Assembly (NCBI GenBank): GCA_947446865.1
Contig: CANFHX010000005.1
Span: forward strand, 1-64,000
From: Flavobacteriaceae bacterium
Lineage (GTDB): Bacteria; Bacteroidota; Bacteroidia; Flavobacteriales; Flavobacteriaceae
DNA length: 64,000 nt
Reading direction: 5' to 3'
The number at the start of each line of letters is the position of its first letter. Position 1 is the first letter of the stretch. The position numbers and the translations under genes were made by a program. The notes under the pieces are model-generated. The model searched no databases. It had not been told where the DNA came from and saw only the letters and a program-made list of their open reading frames with translations. Positions 1-8,707 of the stretch are shown piece after piece.

Positions 1-1224
1 ATTAATCACGAATTTAAAAACGTTGTAGTTTCGCATAAAGCGCTTATTGAAGCAGATATCGAAGTTCAGAAAAAAGAAATTATTGGTCAATTAGAAAAAG
101 GACAAGTATTGGAAGGTGTTGTTAAAAACATTACTTCTTATGGTGTGTTTATTGACTTAGGTGGTGTTGATGGATTAATCCACATTACAGACCTTTCTTG
201 GTCAAGAATTAATCACCCAAGTGAAGTTCTTGAGTTGGATCAAAAATTAAACGTAGTTATTCTTGATTTTGATGATGAGAAAACAAGAATCCAATTAGGT
301 TTAAAACAATTAAACGCTCACCCATGGGATGCACTTGGTGCGGAACTTAAAGTTGGTGACAAAGTGAAAGGTAAAGTAGTAGTTATTGCTGATTACGGTG
401 CTTTCATTGAAGTTGCTGAAGGTGTTGAAGGTTTAATTCACGTTTCTGAAATGTCATGGTCTACGCATTTACGTAGTGCTCAAGATTTCGTTAAAGTTGG
501 AGATGTAGTGGAAGCTGTTATCTTAACTTTAGATAGAGACGAAAGAAAAATGTCTTTAGGTATCAAACAATTATCGCAAGATCCTTGGACTGATATTACT
601 TCTAAATATCCTGTAGGTTCTAAACATACTGGAATCGTTAGAAACTTTACTAACTTTGGTATCTTCGTTGAATTAGAAGAAGGTATTGATGGTTTGGTTT
701 ATATCTCTGATTTATCTTGGACTAAAAAAATCAAACATCCATCCGAATTTGTAAACGTAGGAGACAAACTAGATGTAGTAGTATTAGAATTAGATGTTGA
801 TGGACGTAAATTATCTTTAGGTCATAAACAAACTACTGCTAATCCTTGGGACAAACATGAAGCTGCTTTTGCTGTTGGAACTATCCACAACGGAACAATC
901 GCTGAAATTGTTGACAAAGGTGCTACAGTAGATTTCGGAGAAGATGTTGTTGCGTTTATTCCAACGCGTCACTTAGAAAAAGAAGACGGTAAAAAATTGA
1001 AAAAAGGCGATGTAGCTGATTTCAAAGTTATCGAATTCAATAAAGAATTCAAAAGAGTTGTTGCTTCTCATACTGCTATCTTTAGAGAAGAAGAAGAGAA
1101 AAACGTGAAAGCAGTTTCAGAATCTGTTTCATCTAACAACAATTCAGCGTCAACTTCTACTTTAGGAGATAACAATGATATTCTTGCTGAATTGAAAGCT
1201 AAAATGGAAAAAGGAGGAAACTAA
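1..1224 (+). CDS. rpsA: 30S ribosomal protein S1 (5' end outside the window)
   Basis: This is the C-terminal 407 residues of ribosomal protein S1, which holds mRNA on the 30S subunit through tandem OB-fold S1 domains. The frame is open from base 1, so the true start lies upstream and the in-frame TTG at 109 is not a start. Four S1 motifs are visible, each with a core of the form G-x-V-x-G-x-F-x-D/E and a closing 'GLIHISDLSW'-like segment. They begin near visible residues 37, 123, 209 and 296; the last is the most divergent. The tail is acidic and Ser/Asn rich and ends in a Lys/Glu helix. A strong terminator follows the stop. In Bacteroidota, which mostly lack Shine-Dalgarno sites, S1 is thought to matter especially for initiation. 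The identification is very secure. Confidence 0.97.
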   Translation: MNHEFKNVVVSHKALIEADIEVQKKEIIGQLEKGQVLEGVVKNITSYGVFIDLGGVDGLIHITDLSWSRINHPSEVLELDQKLNVVILDFDDEKTRIQLGLKQLNAHPWDALGAELKVGDKVKGKVVVIADYGAFIEVAEGVEGLIHVSEMSWSTHLRSAQDFVKVGDVVEAVILTLDRDERKMSLGIKQLSQDPWTDITSKYPVGSKHTGIVRNFTNFGIFVELEEGIDGLVYISDLSWTKKIKHPSEFVNVGDKLDVVVLELDVDGRKLSLGHKQTTANPWDKHEAAFAVGTIHNGTIAEIVDKGATVDFGEDVVAFIPTRHLEKEDGKKLKKGDVADFKVIEFNKEFKRVVASHTAIFREEEEKNVKAVSESVSSNNNSASTSTLGDNNDILAELKAKMEKGGN

Positions 1225-1246
1225 TTCTCTTATTCTTATAAATACT

Positions 1247-1277
1247 AAAAGCGCTACAGAAATGTAGCGCTTTTTTT
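1247..1277 (+). terminator. Rho-independent terminator of rpsA
   Basis: The stem GCGCTACA/TGTAGCGC encloses a GAAA tetraloop and is followed by seven T. It lies 23 bases after the rpsA stop codon. Confidence 0.93.
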
Positions 1278-1554
1278 GGTTGTTATTAGCCTTTCTATTT
1301 AAGTATAAAAACAACTTTGTGTTTCTTTGTGGAATCTTCGTGCAACTTCGTGAAATGAACGTTTTTTCACCAAGAGTTTTAAGAAACACAATGTTTCACT
1401 AAGAATTATTTTTCACAATAGTTTAAATGAATTCAAATAGATCTATAAGTTTATTGGAAAGTCATTATGCGTTTGTATTCCACTTTAATAACAAGATTTC
1501 CGACTATTTTGTAATTATTAGATTGAGTAAATATTTTAGTTAGAGTTTAAATTG
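1278..1554. repeat. Intergenic stretch with an inverted-repeat element
   Basis: No gene is visible in this stretch between two 3' ends. It contains an 11-base perfect inverted repeat, TTGTGTTTCTT at 1317-1327 and AAGAAACACAA at 1381-1391. The arms flank 'cttcgtg'-type words, which look like the dispersed palindromic sequences common between flavobacterial genes. That comparison is from memory. The rest is plain AT-rich sequence. Confidence 0.5.
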
Positions 1555-4050
1555 TTATCCTCCAAAATCACCGTTATCACCTTCACCTTCTCTTTTAGGT
1601 TGTTTTTCTTTGTCGCTTTTTTGTTTGTTAAAACGATAAGTGAATGATAAGTTTATTTGACGTTGTCTGTATTGCATTTCACTATACGAACTCAAAGTAG
1701 GTAAATTCGTTTGAGAAATTCTTTTTCTAGAATTAAAAAAATCGTTTACGTTTAAAGAAATCGTTGCTTTATCTTTCATAACATCTTTGCTAAATGCTAA
1801 ATTAGCAGCAAGAACACCAAGACTTTTTCCTTGAAAGGTGTTTTGTGGCGCATTATAAGTAGCATTTGTTTGCCAATCAATTTTGTAGGGCAAAGTAACT
1901 TTAGAGGAAACTCTAGTAAACCAACTAGAGGATGCTTTATTTATGTCTTGACTTATTACGTCTAAAGAGCCAATTGGAGTATATTGAAAATTACCAACAA
2001 CAGTACTTCTAAAAAAGTTGAAATTGCCGTTTAGTTTCCACCATTTAAAAGGGGTGTAATTCATATTAAACTCAAATCCGTAACGAGTATCATTATCTAA
2101 ATTAATAGAAGTAGAAACGTAAACCGGAGTATCAACTGGAACCCCATTAACAATAGTACTCACGATATCACCAGTAGGTCTTTTTACAAATTGGTATGGA
2201 TTTTTAGTTTTATTGTAATATACTGAAGTGGTTACTGTTACTTTTTTAAATTTATTCATATAACCAAAATCTAATGCATCGGTAAAGGATGGGTTCAAAT
2301 CTGGATTTCCTATAAATAGGTTGATGTTACTGGTGTAGTTATTCGGAAACGGAATAATAAATCTATTTCTAGGTCTTTCTATACGTTTGCTATAGTTTAT
2401 AGAAACGGTACTTTGTTCTGTAATTTGATACGTTAAAAAAGCACTTGGAAAGAAGTTGCTGTATTTTTTATTTTTGTAAAAATCAGTTAGTAACAACTTA
2501 CTTTCAATAGAGGAGTTCTCATAGCGCAATCCTAATAAATAAGAGAATTTGCTTATTTTGGAACCAAATTGCGTGTACAACGAGTTAATTCTTTCTTTGT
2601 AATCAAACACATTGGTAAAGTTGGAATAAGGACTATAAGCCCCTGCTGCATCAACACTTCCAACTCTAAAATCATTATTCATTTCAGTAAAATTTCCTTT
2701 GTAACCTGCTTCAAATTGGCTATTTTTTTTAATTGGTAATACGTAATCCGTTTGTAATAAGGTTCTGTTTTGTGTTTGATAATTTTTGGAAGCCTCAATA
2801 AATGTATTACTTACAGCGCCAACATACGAATTGGTAATGGTAGAAAAATCATTATCAAAATTTTTAGAAACCGCACCGTCAACGGTAAGTTTATGTCCCT
2901 CTTTTTTAAATTTTTTTGTAAAATTAGTTGTGTATTCAATGTCGTTAGTATACGTAAACTGATCGTTAAATCTATTAGATACGAAATTGTTATTAGCCGC
3001 GTAATTGTTAATTACATCATTAATAGGACTTGCTCCATCACTTTTTCGGTAGGAAAATCCGTTGGTCCAAGTTAAGGTTTTATCTAAAAACCAATCTACT
3101 CCAAAGTTGTAGTTATATCCTTTTCTTCCAGAGACACGATCAATTCTTTCGTTTGTTGTTTGGTAGACAGTTCCAGCTGAGTTGATGTAATCGGAATCGG
3201 TTAACGTTTTTCCGGGTGCTTTACTATCATTATATCCTATAGTAGTGAAGACATTGAAATTTTGACTTCTAAAATTGATGGTTCCAGTAGTGCTATAGTT
3301 TTTTGGATTTCCTGCAGTGGCAATGAAAGTTCCATTAAGTCCATTATTTTTACCTTTCTTAAGAACAATATTAATAATTCCTGCACCACCTTCGGCATCA
3401 TAACGGGCAGATGGATTGGTAATTACTTCTACTTTATCTAAAGCATCTGCCGAAATACTTTTCAAAGCATCGGCAATATTGATGGAATTGGAAGGGCGTC
3501 CATCAATTAATATTTTTACATTATCGTTTCCACGCAAACTTACATTTCCGTCGCCATCCACAGAAACGGAAGGTACATTATCTAATACATCACTAGCAGT
3601 ACCACCTTTAACGGTCATATCTTGCCCTACATTGTATATTTTTTTATCTAGTTTTATTTCTACTGTAGATTTTTCTCTAGTAATAACTACATCCTTAAGT
3701 TGGGTGGCATCGGGTTGTAAGGAAATTGTTCCAAGATTGGTATCTGTAGTTAAGGTTTTTCCTTTAATTTCTAAAGATTTGAAAGATATAAATTCTACCT
3801 TAATATTGTAAACTCCCGGAGTAGCATCAAAATTAAAATCACCAGTTGCATTGGTTATTCCTCCTGAAGTAACTTTGTTGGTAGTAGTATTTATAATAGA
3901 AATGGTACTATATTCTAAAGGTTGTGAAGTGCCTTTTTCGATAACTTTTCCAGTTATTTTAATTTTAACTCCTTCCGGTCTTTTTTGGGAATAATTAATT
4001 AAAGTGGCTAATAATAAACTTAAAGTTAAATAAAATTTAATTTTTTTCAT
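1555..4050 (-). CDS. TonB-dependent receptor, outer-membrane beta-barrel family
   Basis: This is an 831-residue outer-membrane protein expected to import an unidentified substrate using TonB energy. A signal peptide covers about residues 1-21. A carboxypeptidase-regulatory-like Ig domain follows at about 31-115 ('GKVIEKGTSQPLEYSTISI'). Next is a plug segment at about 147-235, with 'VSLRGNDNVKILIDGRPS' and 'ARYDAEGGAGIINI'. The remainder is a long aromatic-rich barrel of the type seen in the Bacteroidota family often called OMP_b-brl_3. The last barrel strand ('INLSFTYRF') is followed by a highly charged tail of roughly 25 residues ending in Gly, rather than the usual terminal Phe. No SusD-like or other partner lies beside it, so the substrate cannot be inferred. 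It appears monocistronic. Confidence 0.9.
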   Translation of the reverse strand: MKKIKFYLTLSLLLATLINYSQKRPEGVKIKITGKVIEKGTSQPLEYSTISIINTTTNKVTSGGITNATGDFNFDATPGVYNIKVEFISFKSLEIKGKTLTTDTNLGTISLQPDATQLKDVVITREKSTVEIKLDKKIYNVGQDMTVKGGTASDVLDNVPSVSVDGDGNVSLRGNDNVKILIDGRPSNSINIADALKSISADALDKVEVITNPSARYDAEGGAGIINIVLKKGKNNGLNGTFIATAGNPKNYSTTGTINFRSQNFNVFTTIGYNDSKAPGKTLTDSDYINSAGTVYQTTNERIDRVSGRKGYNYNFGVDWFLDKTLTWTNGFSYRKSDGASPINDVINNYAANNNFVSNRFNDQFTYTNDIEYTTNFTKKFKKEGHKLTVDGAVSKNFDNDFSTITNSYVGAVSNTFIEASKNYQTQNRTLLQTDYVLPIKKNSQFEAGYKGNFTEMNNDFRVGSVDAAGAYSPYSNFTNVFDYKERINSLYTQFGSKISKFSYLLGLRYENSSIESKLLLTDFYKNKKYSNFFPSAFLTYQITEQSTVSINYSKRIERPRNRFIIPFPNNYTSNINLFIGNPDLNPSFTDALDFGYMNKFKKVTVTTSVYYNKTKNPYQFVKRPTGDIVSTIVNGVPVDTPVYVSTSINLDNDTRYGFEFNMNYTPFKWWKLNGNFNFFRSTVVGNFQYTPIGSLDVISQDINKASSSWFTRVSSKVTLPYKIDWQTNATYNAPQNTFQGKSLGVLAANLAFSKDVMKDKATISLNVNDFFNSRKRISQTNLPTLSSYSEMQYRQRQINLSFTYRFNKQKSDKEKQPKREGEGDNGDFGG

Positions 4051-4149
4051 GATTGGGTGTTAATTTTTCGATATGCATATAAGACCACAAAATTAAACAT
4101 TCGTTTAAGTAACCAATCATAAAGGTTTGTTAAAAGTACCTAAAAAACA

Positions 4150-4491
4150 TTATAGAATTTCTTTAATTTTCTCCAAAGGTCTTGCTATTACTGCTTTTTC
4201 TCTGTTGGCAGCAATTGGGCGTTCCATTAAAATAGGATACTCTACCATGGTTTGAATGATATCTTTATCGGATAAATTTTTACCTTTATAATTTTCTACC
4301 CAAATGGATTCTTTTATTCTAATTAATTCGATTGGAGTTATTTTTAGTTTGCTAATTATTTCACTTAATTCCTTGAAATTTAATGGATTTTCGAGATATT
4401 TTACAACTTCAAAAGTATGATTGGATGTTTCTAAGAATGCCAAACATTCTCTAGATTTTCCGCATCGTGGATTGTGGTAAATTGTTATCAT
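4150..4491 (-). CDS. ArsC-family (glutaredoxin-like) arsenate reductase
   Basis: This 113-residue cytoplasmic protein belongs to the ArsC/Spx/YffB thioredoxin-fold family. The N-terminus 'TIYHNPRCGKSR' carries the single catalytic Cys10 in the position of the ArsC nucleophile. The 'ERPI' and 'ARPLEKI' segments supply the arginines that bind the oxyanion in characterised ArsC. The length is normal. It is a lone gene with no arsR, arsB or acr3 beside it, so a true arsenate-detoxification role is inferred only from the family. A general thiol-redox role of the YffB kind is the alternative. It is convergent with nothing and divergent from the CPBP protease gene at 4586. Confidence 0.85.
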   Translation of the reverse strand: MITIYHNPRCGKSRECLAFLETSNHTFEVVKYLENPLNFKELSEIISKLKITPIELIRIKESIWVENYKGKNLSDKDIIQTMVEYPILMERPIAANREKAVIARPLEKIKEIL

Positions 4492-4585
4492 TTTTTTAAT
4501 TAAAGTAAGAATATATGTATTTTTTGTAGTATTTTAGTCGTTGCAAATGTAGTATTTGTTGTGCTATATAATTTAAAATTAAACT

Positions 4586-5530
4586 ATGTTTATTGAACAA
4601 GGAATAAAAAAAAGCAATGAATTTTGGAAATATATTTTAGGTTCCATTCTTATTATTGCGGCTTCTACTTTGGGACAGATTCCTTTGGGAATGGCAGTTG
4701 CTTTTAAGTCTTTAAAATCGGGTAAAATTCCAACAGACACTAATACTGCTATTAATTTATTAGATTCCAATCTGTCTTTATTTTTAATAATGTTGTCTTT
4801 TGTTTTTGGATTTATAGGACTTGTATTTGTAGTGAAATATTTTCATAAACAAACTTTACTAGAAGTTACTACTTCTAGAAAAAAAGTAGATTGGAGTAGA
4901 ATATTTTTCTCCTTCGGATTATGGGCTTTGTTTTCTATTGTAACTACTTTGATAACTTATTATGCTAATCCAGGAGAGTTAGTTTGGAATTTCAAACCCG
5001 TTCCGTTTGCCATTTTATTTGTTATTGCAACCCTTTTAATTCCTATTCAAACGAGTACGGAAGAATATGTTTTTAGAGGTTATTTAATGCAAGGATTTGC
5101 TAATTTGGCTAAGAATAAATGGTTTCCATTAGTGATGACCTCGGTTATATTTGGCTCCATGCACATATTAAATCCAGAAGTTGGTAAACTTGGGTATGTT
5201 GTATTGGTTTATTATATAGGTACCGGATTGTTTTTAGGTATTTTAACTTTGATGGATGAAGGCATGGAATTATCGCTTGGTTTTCATGCGGCCAATAACC
5301 TAATTACCGCACTATTAGTAACTTCCGATTGGACTGCATTACGAACCAATTCTATATTCAAAGATACTTCCACACCCGGCGGTATGATGGAAATTTTTAT
5401 TCCAGTGTTGGTAATTTATCCAATTCTATTATTTATATTTAGTAAGAAATACCAATGGACCAATTGGAAAGAAAAATTAACAGGAAACATAACATTAGAT
5501 AATAATATTAATACCAAATATCATGATTAA
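4586..5530 (+). CDS. CPBP-family intramembrane glutamic protease
   Basis: This is a 314-residue polytopic membrane protein of the CPBP (CAAX protease/bacteriocin-processing, also called Abi) family. The three diagnostic motifs are present in order: 'TEEYVFRGYLMQG' (EExxxR), 'FGSMHI' (FxxxH) and 'HAANN' (HxxxN/D). About seven or eight hydrophobic helices are visible. Family members are metal-independent intramembrane proteases whose substrates are usually unknown. The stop overlaps the start of the menE-like gene by 8 bases, so the two are probably co-transcribed and translationally coupled. A functional link to menaquinone synthesis is not established. A likely alternative is envelope or prenyl-protein processing. 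Confidence 0.88.
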   Translation: MFIEQGIKKSNEFWKYILGSILIIAASTLGQIPLGMAVAFKSLKSGKIPTDTNTAINLLDSNLSLFLIMLSFVFGFIGLVFVVKYFHKQTLLEVTTSRKKVDWSRIFFSFGLWALFSIVTTLITYYANPGELVWNFKPVPFAILFVIATLLIPIQTSTEEYVFRGYLMQGFANLAKNKWFPLVMTSVIFGSMHILNPEVGKLGYVVLVYYIGTGLFLGILTLMDEGMELSLGFHAANNLITALLVTSDWTALRTNSIFKDTSTPGGMMEIFIPVLVIYPILLFIFSKKYQWTNWKEKLTGNITLDNNINTKYHD

Positions 5531-6566
5531 TCCAACGTATGAAAATGTACACAATCATTTTAAATTAAATGGTTTTCACCTTGATAGAGAAGATTTATGC
5601 CGTGTTGCTTATAGTTTTATTAAAGAAGGCGAAGATTTTGAAAAACCAGTTGGCGATTTCCTTTTAGATTGGTTTGACAGCAAGCCTTATATTGAAATGC
5701 AAACATCTGGTTCAACAGGAACTCCTAAAACCATTAAAGTAGATAAACAAGCCATGGTGAATTCGGCTATTGCAACGGGAGATTTCTTTGGTTTACAATC
5801 TGGAAACAGAGCCTTACAATGTTTGCCTGTGAAGTATGTTGCTGGAAAAATGATGTTAATTCGATCTATTGTTTTAGGATTAGATTTAGATTTTGTCGCT
5901 CCAACTTCCCATCCAATGGAAGGCTTGGAAGAAAAATACGACTTTGTTGCTATGGTGCCAATGCAAGCGCAAAACTCGCTTAAAGAATTGCGCAATGTAA
6001 AAAAACTTATTGTTGGTGGTGCTAGAATTAGTGCTTCTCTTGAAAAAGAGTTGATGAAATTGCCAACCGAGGTTTATGAAACCTACGGCATGACCGAAAC
6101 CATAACCCATATTGCCGCCAAACGAGTAGGAGAGAAGGTATTTACTGTTTTACCGCATGTAACTATTTCGTACGACGATAGAAATTGTTTGGTAATTCAT
6201 GCGCCTAAAATCATTGCTGAAGACACTGTAGTTACTAATGACTTGGTTGAATTGGTTAATGAAAATCAATTTAAGTTTTTAGGTCGAATTGATAACGTAA
6301 TTAACAGCGGTGGCGTAAAAATTATGCCCGAACAAGTAGAACAAAAACTGGACGGAAAACTAGATAGACGATTTTTTATCACTTCTAAAGAGGATAAAGA
6401 ATTGGGAGAAAAAGTAGTATTAGTAGTAGAAGGGGATTCCTTTGACATTGATACTACTATTTTTGATTGCTTGGATAAATACGAACATCCAAGAGAAATC
6501 CTTTTTGTGTCTAAGTTTAAAGAAACTGAAAACGGTAAAGTATTGCGTAAAGAAAGTTTAAAATAA
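5523..6566 (+). CDS. menE: AMP-binding o-succinylbenzoate-CoA ligase-like enzyme
   Basis: This is a 347-residue ANL-superfamily adenylating enzyme. The phosphate-binding loop 'TSGSTGTPKTI' is near residue 60, 'YETYGMTET' forms the adenine/core motif, and 'FLGRIDNVINSGGVKIMPEQVE' marks the hinge and C-terminal lid. It is shorter than canonical MenE (about 450-500 residues) because the N-terminal subdomain is reduced, as is usual for the flavobacterial enzyme annotated MenE. The expected reaction is activation of o-succinylbenzoate to its CoA thioester in menaquinone synthesis. An isochorismate synthase and a hotdog thioesterase that could serve the same pathway lie about 23 kb away at 29667-31165. 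The MenE assignment rests on family resemblance, and another short acyl-CoA ligase is possible. Confidence 0.75.
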   Translation: MINPTYENVHNHFKLNGFHLDREDLCRVAYSFIKEGEDFEKPVGDFLLDWFDSKPYIEMQTSGSTGTPKTIKVDKQAMVNSAIATGDFFGLQSGNRALQCLPVKYVAGKMMLIRSIVLGLDLDFVAPTSHPMEGLEEKYDFVAMVPMQAQNSLKELRNVKKLIVGGARISASLEKELMKLPTEVYETYGMTETITHIAAKRVGEKVFTVLPHVTISYDDRNCLVIHAPKIIAEDTVVTNDLVELVNENQFKFLGRIDNVINSGGVKIMPEQVEQKLDGKLDRRFFITSKEDKELGEKVVLVVEGDSFDIDTTIFDCLDKYEHPREILFVSKFKETENGKVLRKESLK

Positions 6567-6578
6567 TTTATAAAAAAG

Positions 6579-6848
6579 TTAACACGAATTCCACGAATTG
6601 GCACAAATTAGTAAAACTTGAAATTACACAAATTTAATTTGCTTTTAGCAAATGAGTGAAATTAATTAAGAAAAATTTATTTGTGTAAATTCGTGGAATT
6701 CGTGTTTAAAAAGTTGACACGAATTTCACTAATTGTCACGAATTAGTAAGAATTGAAATTACATGAATTTAATTTACTAAGTAAATTAGTGTAATTAATA
6801 ATCTAAAATAGATTAGTGTAAATTCGTGGAATTCGTGGAATTCGTTTT
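6579..6848. repeat. Two adjacent long inverted-repeat elements
   Basis: The gap between two 3' ends is filled by two similar units of about 130 bp. The first runs about 6579-6710. Its ends are perfect 18-base complements: ACACGAATTCCACGAATT at 6582-6599 and AATTCGTGGAATTCGTGT at 6688-6705. Weaker pairing continues inward around 'attacacaaattt' and 'aaatttatttgtgtaa'. The second runs about 6711-6848 and repeats the same plan with 'cacgaattt..' at the left and three 'aattcgtgg' nonamers at the right. Each unit could fold into a long hairpin in either strand. No coding sequence is visible. Confidence 0.8.
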
Positions 6849-6858
6849 GAAAAAACTT

Positions 6859-8481
6859 TTACTCCTTAATTAAATCCACATAAAAATCATTGGTAAGCAC
6901 TTCGACTTCATCAAGGGATTTTATTTTGATGTTGGATATATGCCACTCCAAGGTTGGCTGAATTCGTATTTGTTTTCCGTTAACTTTAATGTCTATTGGC
7001 ATATTAAAATTGGGTTCGGAAGCATTCCAACGGTATTCTAATTTATTTTTATTGATTTGAATAAATAGTTCGGGAATAGTAGTGTATCTTAAATACTGAT
7101 TAAAAATAGGGGTTAAATCCATGCCACTTTCGGTGTTAAAGAAATTTATAACCGTTGCAGTATCAATTATTTTATGACGGAAGGTGTTGGAATAATCCAA
7201 TAAAATCTTCCACCACAAATCCTCATTTTTTATAACATGACGTAAAGTATTTAACAGCAAGGCACCTTTGTAATACATATCTCCTGATCCTTCTTTGTTT
7301 ACTCCGAAAGGTCCAATAATAGGTTCGTCATTACTTACGTTTTGCTTCATCCCATTCATGTATTTCTGTGCTTTTTCAGCACCAAATTGACATTCCAAAT
7401 AGACTACTTCAGTGTACATGGTGAAGCCCTCGTGAATCCACATATCGGCAATATCTTTGGAAGTGATGCTATTTCCAAACCATTCGTGACCACTTTCGTG
7501 AATAGTGATGTAGTCAAATAATAGCCCAATTCCGGTTCCAGATAAATCGCTTCCTAAGTAACCATTTTTGTATTTATTACCATAAGCAACAGCGCTTTGG
7601 TGTTCCATACCTAAATAAGGAGTTTCCACTAATTTGTAACCATCTTCTTTAAAAGGGTAAGTTCCAAATTTACTTTGAAAACACGTTAGCATTAGTTTCG
7701 CTTCTTCAAAATGGGATTTGGCTTTCACTTCATTTTCTTTCAATACATAATAATCTAAATCTAAATCGTCTAAATTATCGTGTATGTGTGCAAAATCGGC
7801 AATATTTACAGTAATATCATAGGTGTTAATTGGGTTTTTAACTTCCCAATCCCAACGAGTATAACCATTTTTCAAGTCTTCACTACCCATTAATCTTCCG
7901 TTAGAAACATCCATTAACCCGTTTGGAACAGCCACTTTTATGGTCGCACCATTATCAGGTTCATCGCTTTGCGAATCTTTAACAGGATACCATAAACTAG
8001 CACCAGTACCTTGGCAAGCCACCGCTACCCATGGTTTTCCTTGTTTGTCTTTGGTGAAAACAAATCCGCCATCCCAAGGTGCATTTTTGGCAACTATAGG
8101 TTTTCCAGAATAGTAAAAACAAATTTTCTCTTCATTACCACTATTCAAATTAGTAGGAAAATCAATAAAAACCGCATTGAATTCTCTTTTGTAATTTAAT
8201 TTCTTTGAATTGAAAACTATAGAATCCACTTGCATATTTTCAAATAAATCTACCTGAATTTTTTTAGTATTGGACACTACTTTAAAACTAATACCATTAT
8301 ACCCAACAATTGATTTATCCTGAATATTGATTTTGATATTTAAGTCGTATCGCAAGACATCATAACAAGTTCGTTCGGCTCGCAAACCTCCTTGTAGTGT
8401 GTCTTTTCTGGTAGTCGTTTCTTGGGCTGAGAGACTTTGGAAACCTAAAAAAGCCATGGTGATAAAAAGTAGTTTTTTCAT
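6859..8481 (-). CDS. Secreted M1-family metallopeptidase (aminopeptidase N-like)
   Basis: This is a 540-residue zinc aminopeptidase with an N-terminal signal peptide ('MKKLLFITMAFLGFQSLSAQ'). The zinc-binding signature HESGH starts at His328 and the third ligand is Glu351 in 'WIHEGF', so HEXXH-X18-E is intact. The substrate motif is approximated by 'GMEHQSAVAYG'. The start at 8481 is preferred over the in-frame ATG 36 bases upstream because it puts the signal peptide at the terminus. The protein consists of the N-terminal beta domain and catalytic domain and lacks the long helical C-terminal domain of E. coli PepN, as in many Bacteroidota M1 proteins. Its first 130 codons are duplicated at 11507-11897. 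Confidence 0.92.
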   Translation of the reverse strand: MKKLLFITMAFLGFQSLSAQETTTRKDTLQGGLRAERTCYDVLRYDLNIKINIQDKSIVGYNGISFKVVSNTKKIQVDLFENMQVDSIVFNSKKLNYKREFNAVFIDFPTNLNSGNEEKICFYYSGKPIVAKNAPWDGGFVFTKDKQGKPWVAVACQGTGASLWYPVKDSQSDEPDNGATIKVAVPNGLMDVSNGRLMGSEDLKNGYTRWDWEVKNPINTYDITVNIADFAHIHDNLDDLDLDYYVLKENEVKAKSHFEEAKLMLTCFQSKFGTYPFKEDGYKLVETPYLGMEHQSAVAYGNKYKNGYLGSDLSGTGIGLLFDYITIHESGHEWFGNSITSKDIADMWIHEGFTMYTEVVYLECQFGAEKAQKYMNGMKQNVSNDEPIIGPFGVNKEGSGDMYYKGALLLNTLRHVIKNEDLWWKILLDYSNTFRHKIIDTATVINFFNTESGMDLTPIFNQYLRYTTIPELFIQINKNKLEYRWNASEPNFNMPIDIKVNGKQIRIQPTLEWHISNIKIKSLDEVEVLTNDFYVDLIKE

Positions 8482-8548
8482 ATATACAATTTCAAATTGA
8501 ATAAATAGATAATACAAATGGTTATTTTCTTGTGCGATTCGATTATTA

Positions 8549-8556
8549 CAAATATA
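8549..8556 (-). promoter_or_regulatory. Candidate -7 promoter element of the M1 peptidase
   Basis: TATATTTG on the minus strand fits the Bacteroidota consensus TAnnTTTG and lies 68 bases before the peptidase start codon. The surrounding 21 bases (8547-8567) are repeated exactly upstream of the truncated copy at 11952-11972. No TTG lies at the ideal -33 spacing. Confidence 0.4.
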
Positions 8557-8658
8557 GTTTAGTTTTTCAATTGATTAGATATAATTAACTTTAAAATAGT
8601 TGTCAAGCAAATCGATATTTGGTACAATTATATTGGATTTGAAATTAAAGTTATCATG

Positions 8659-8687
8659 TTGTAAGTTCCTTTTTTTGTTTATATTTG
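8659..8687 (+). promoter_or_regulatory. Candidate promoter of the T9SS leucine-rich protein
   Basis: TTG at 8659-8661 and TATATTTG at 8680-8687 are separated by 18 bases. This fits the Bacteroidota -33/-7 consensus (TTG, then TAnnTTTG). The start codon follows 20 bases later. Confidence 0.6.
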
Positions 8688-8707
8688 AAATTTAAATTAC
8701 ATAAATT

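Noticed and set aside
4150..4491. An arsenic-resistance operon
   Set aside because: Only the ArsC-like gene is present; there is no arsR, efflux or methyltransferase gene nearby.
8482..8517. Longer start for the M1 peptidase
   Set aside because: It would put 12 residues before the signal peptide, and the duplicated copy does not preserve those codons.
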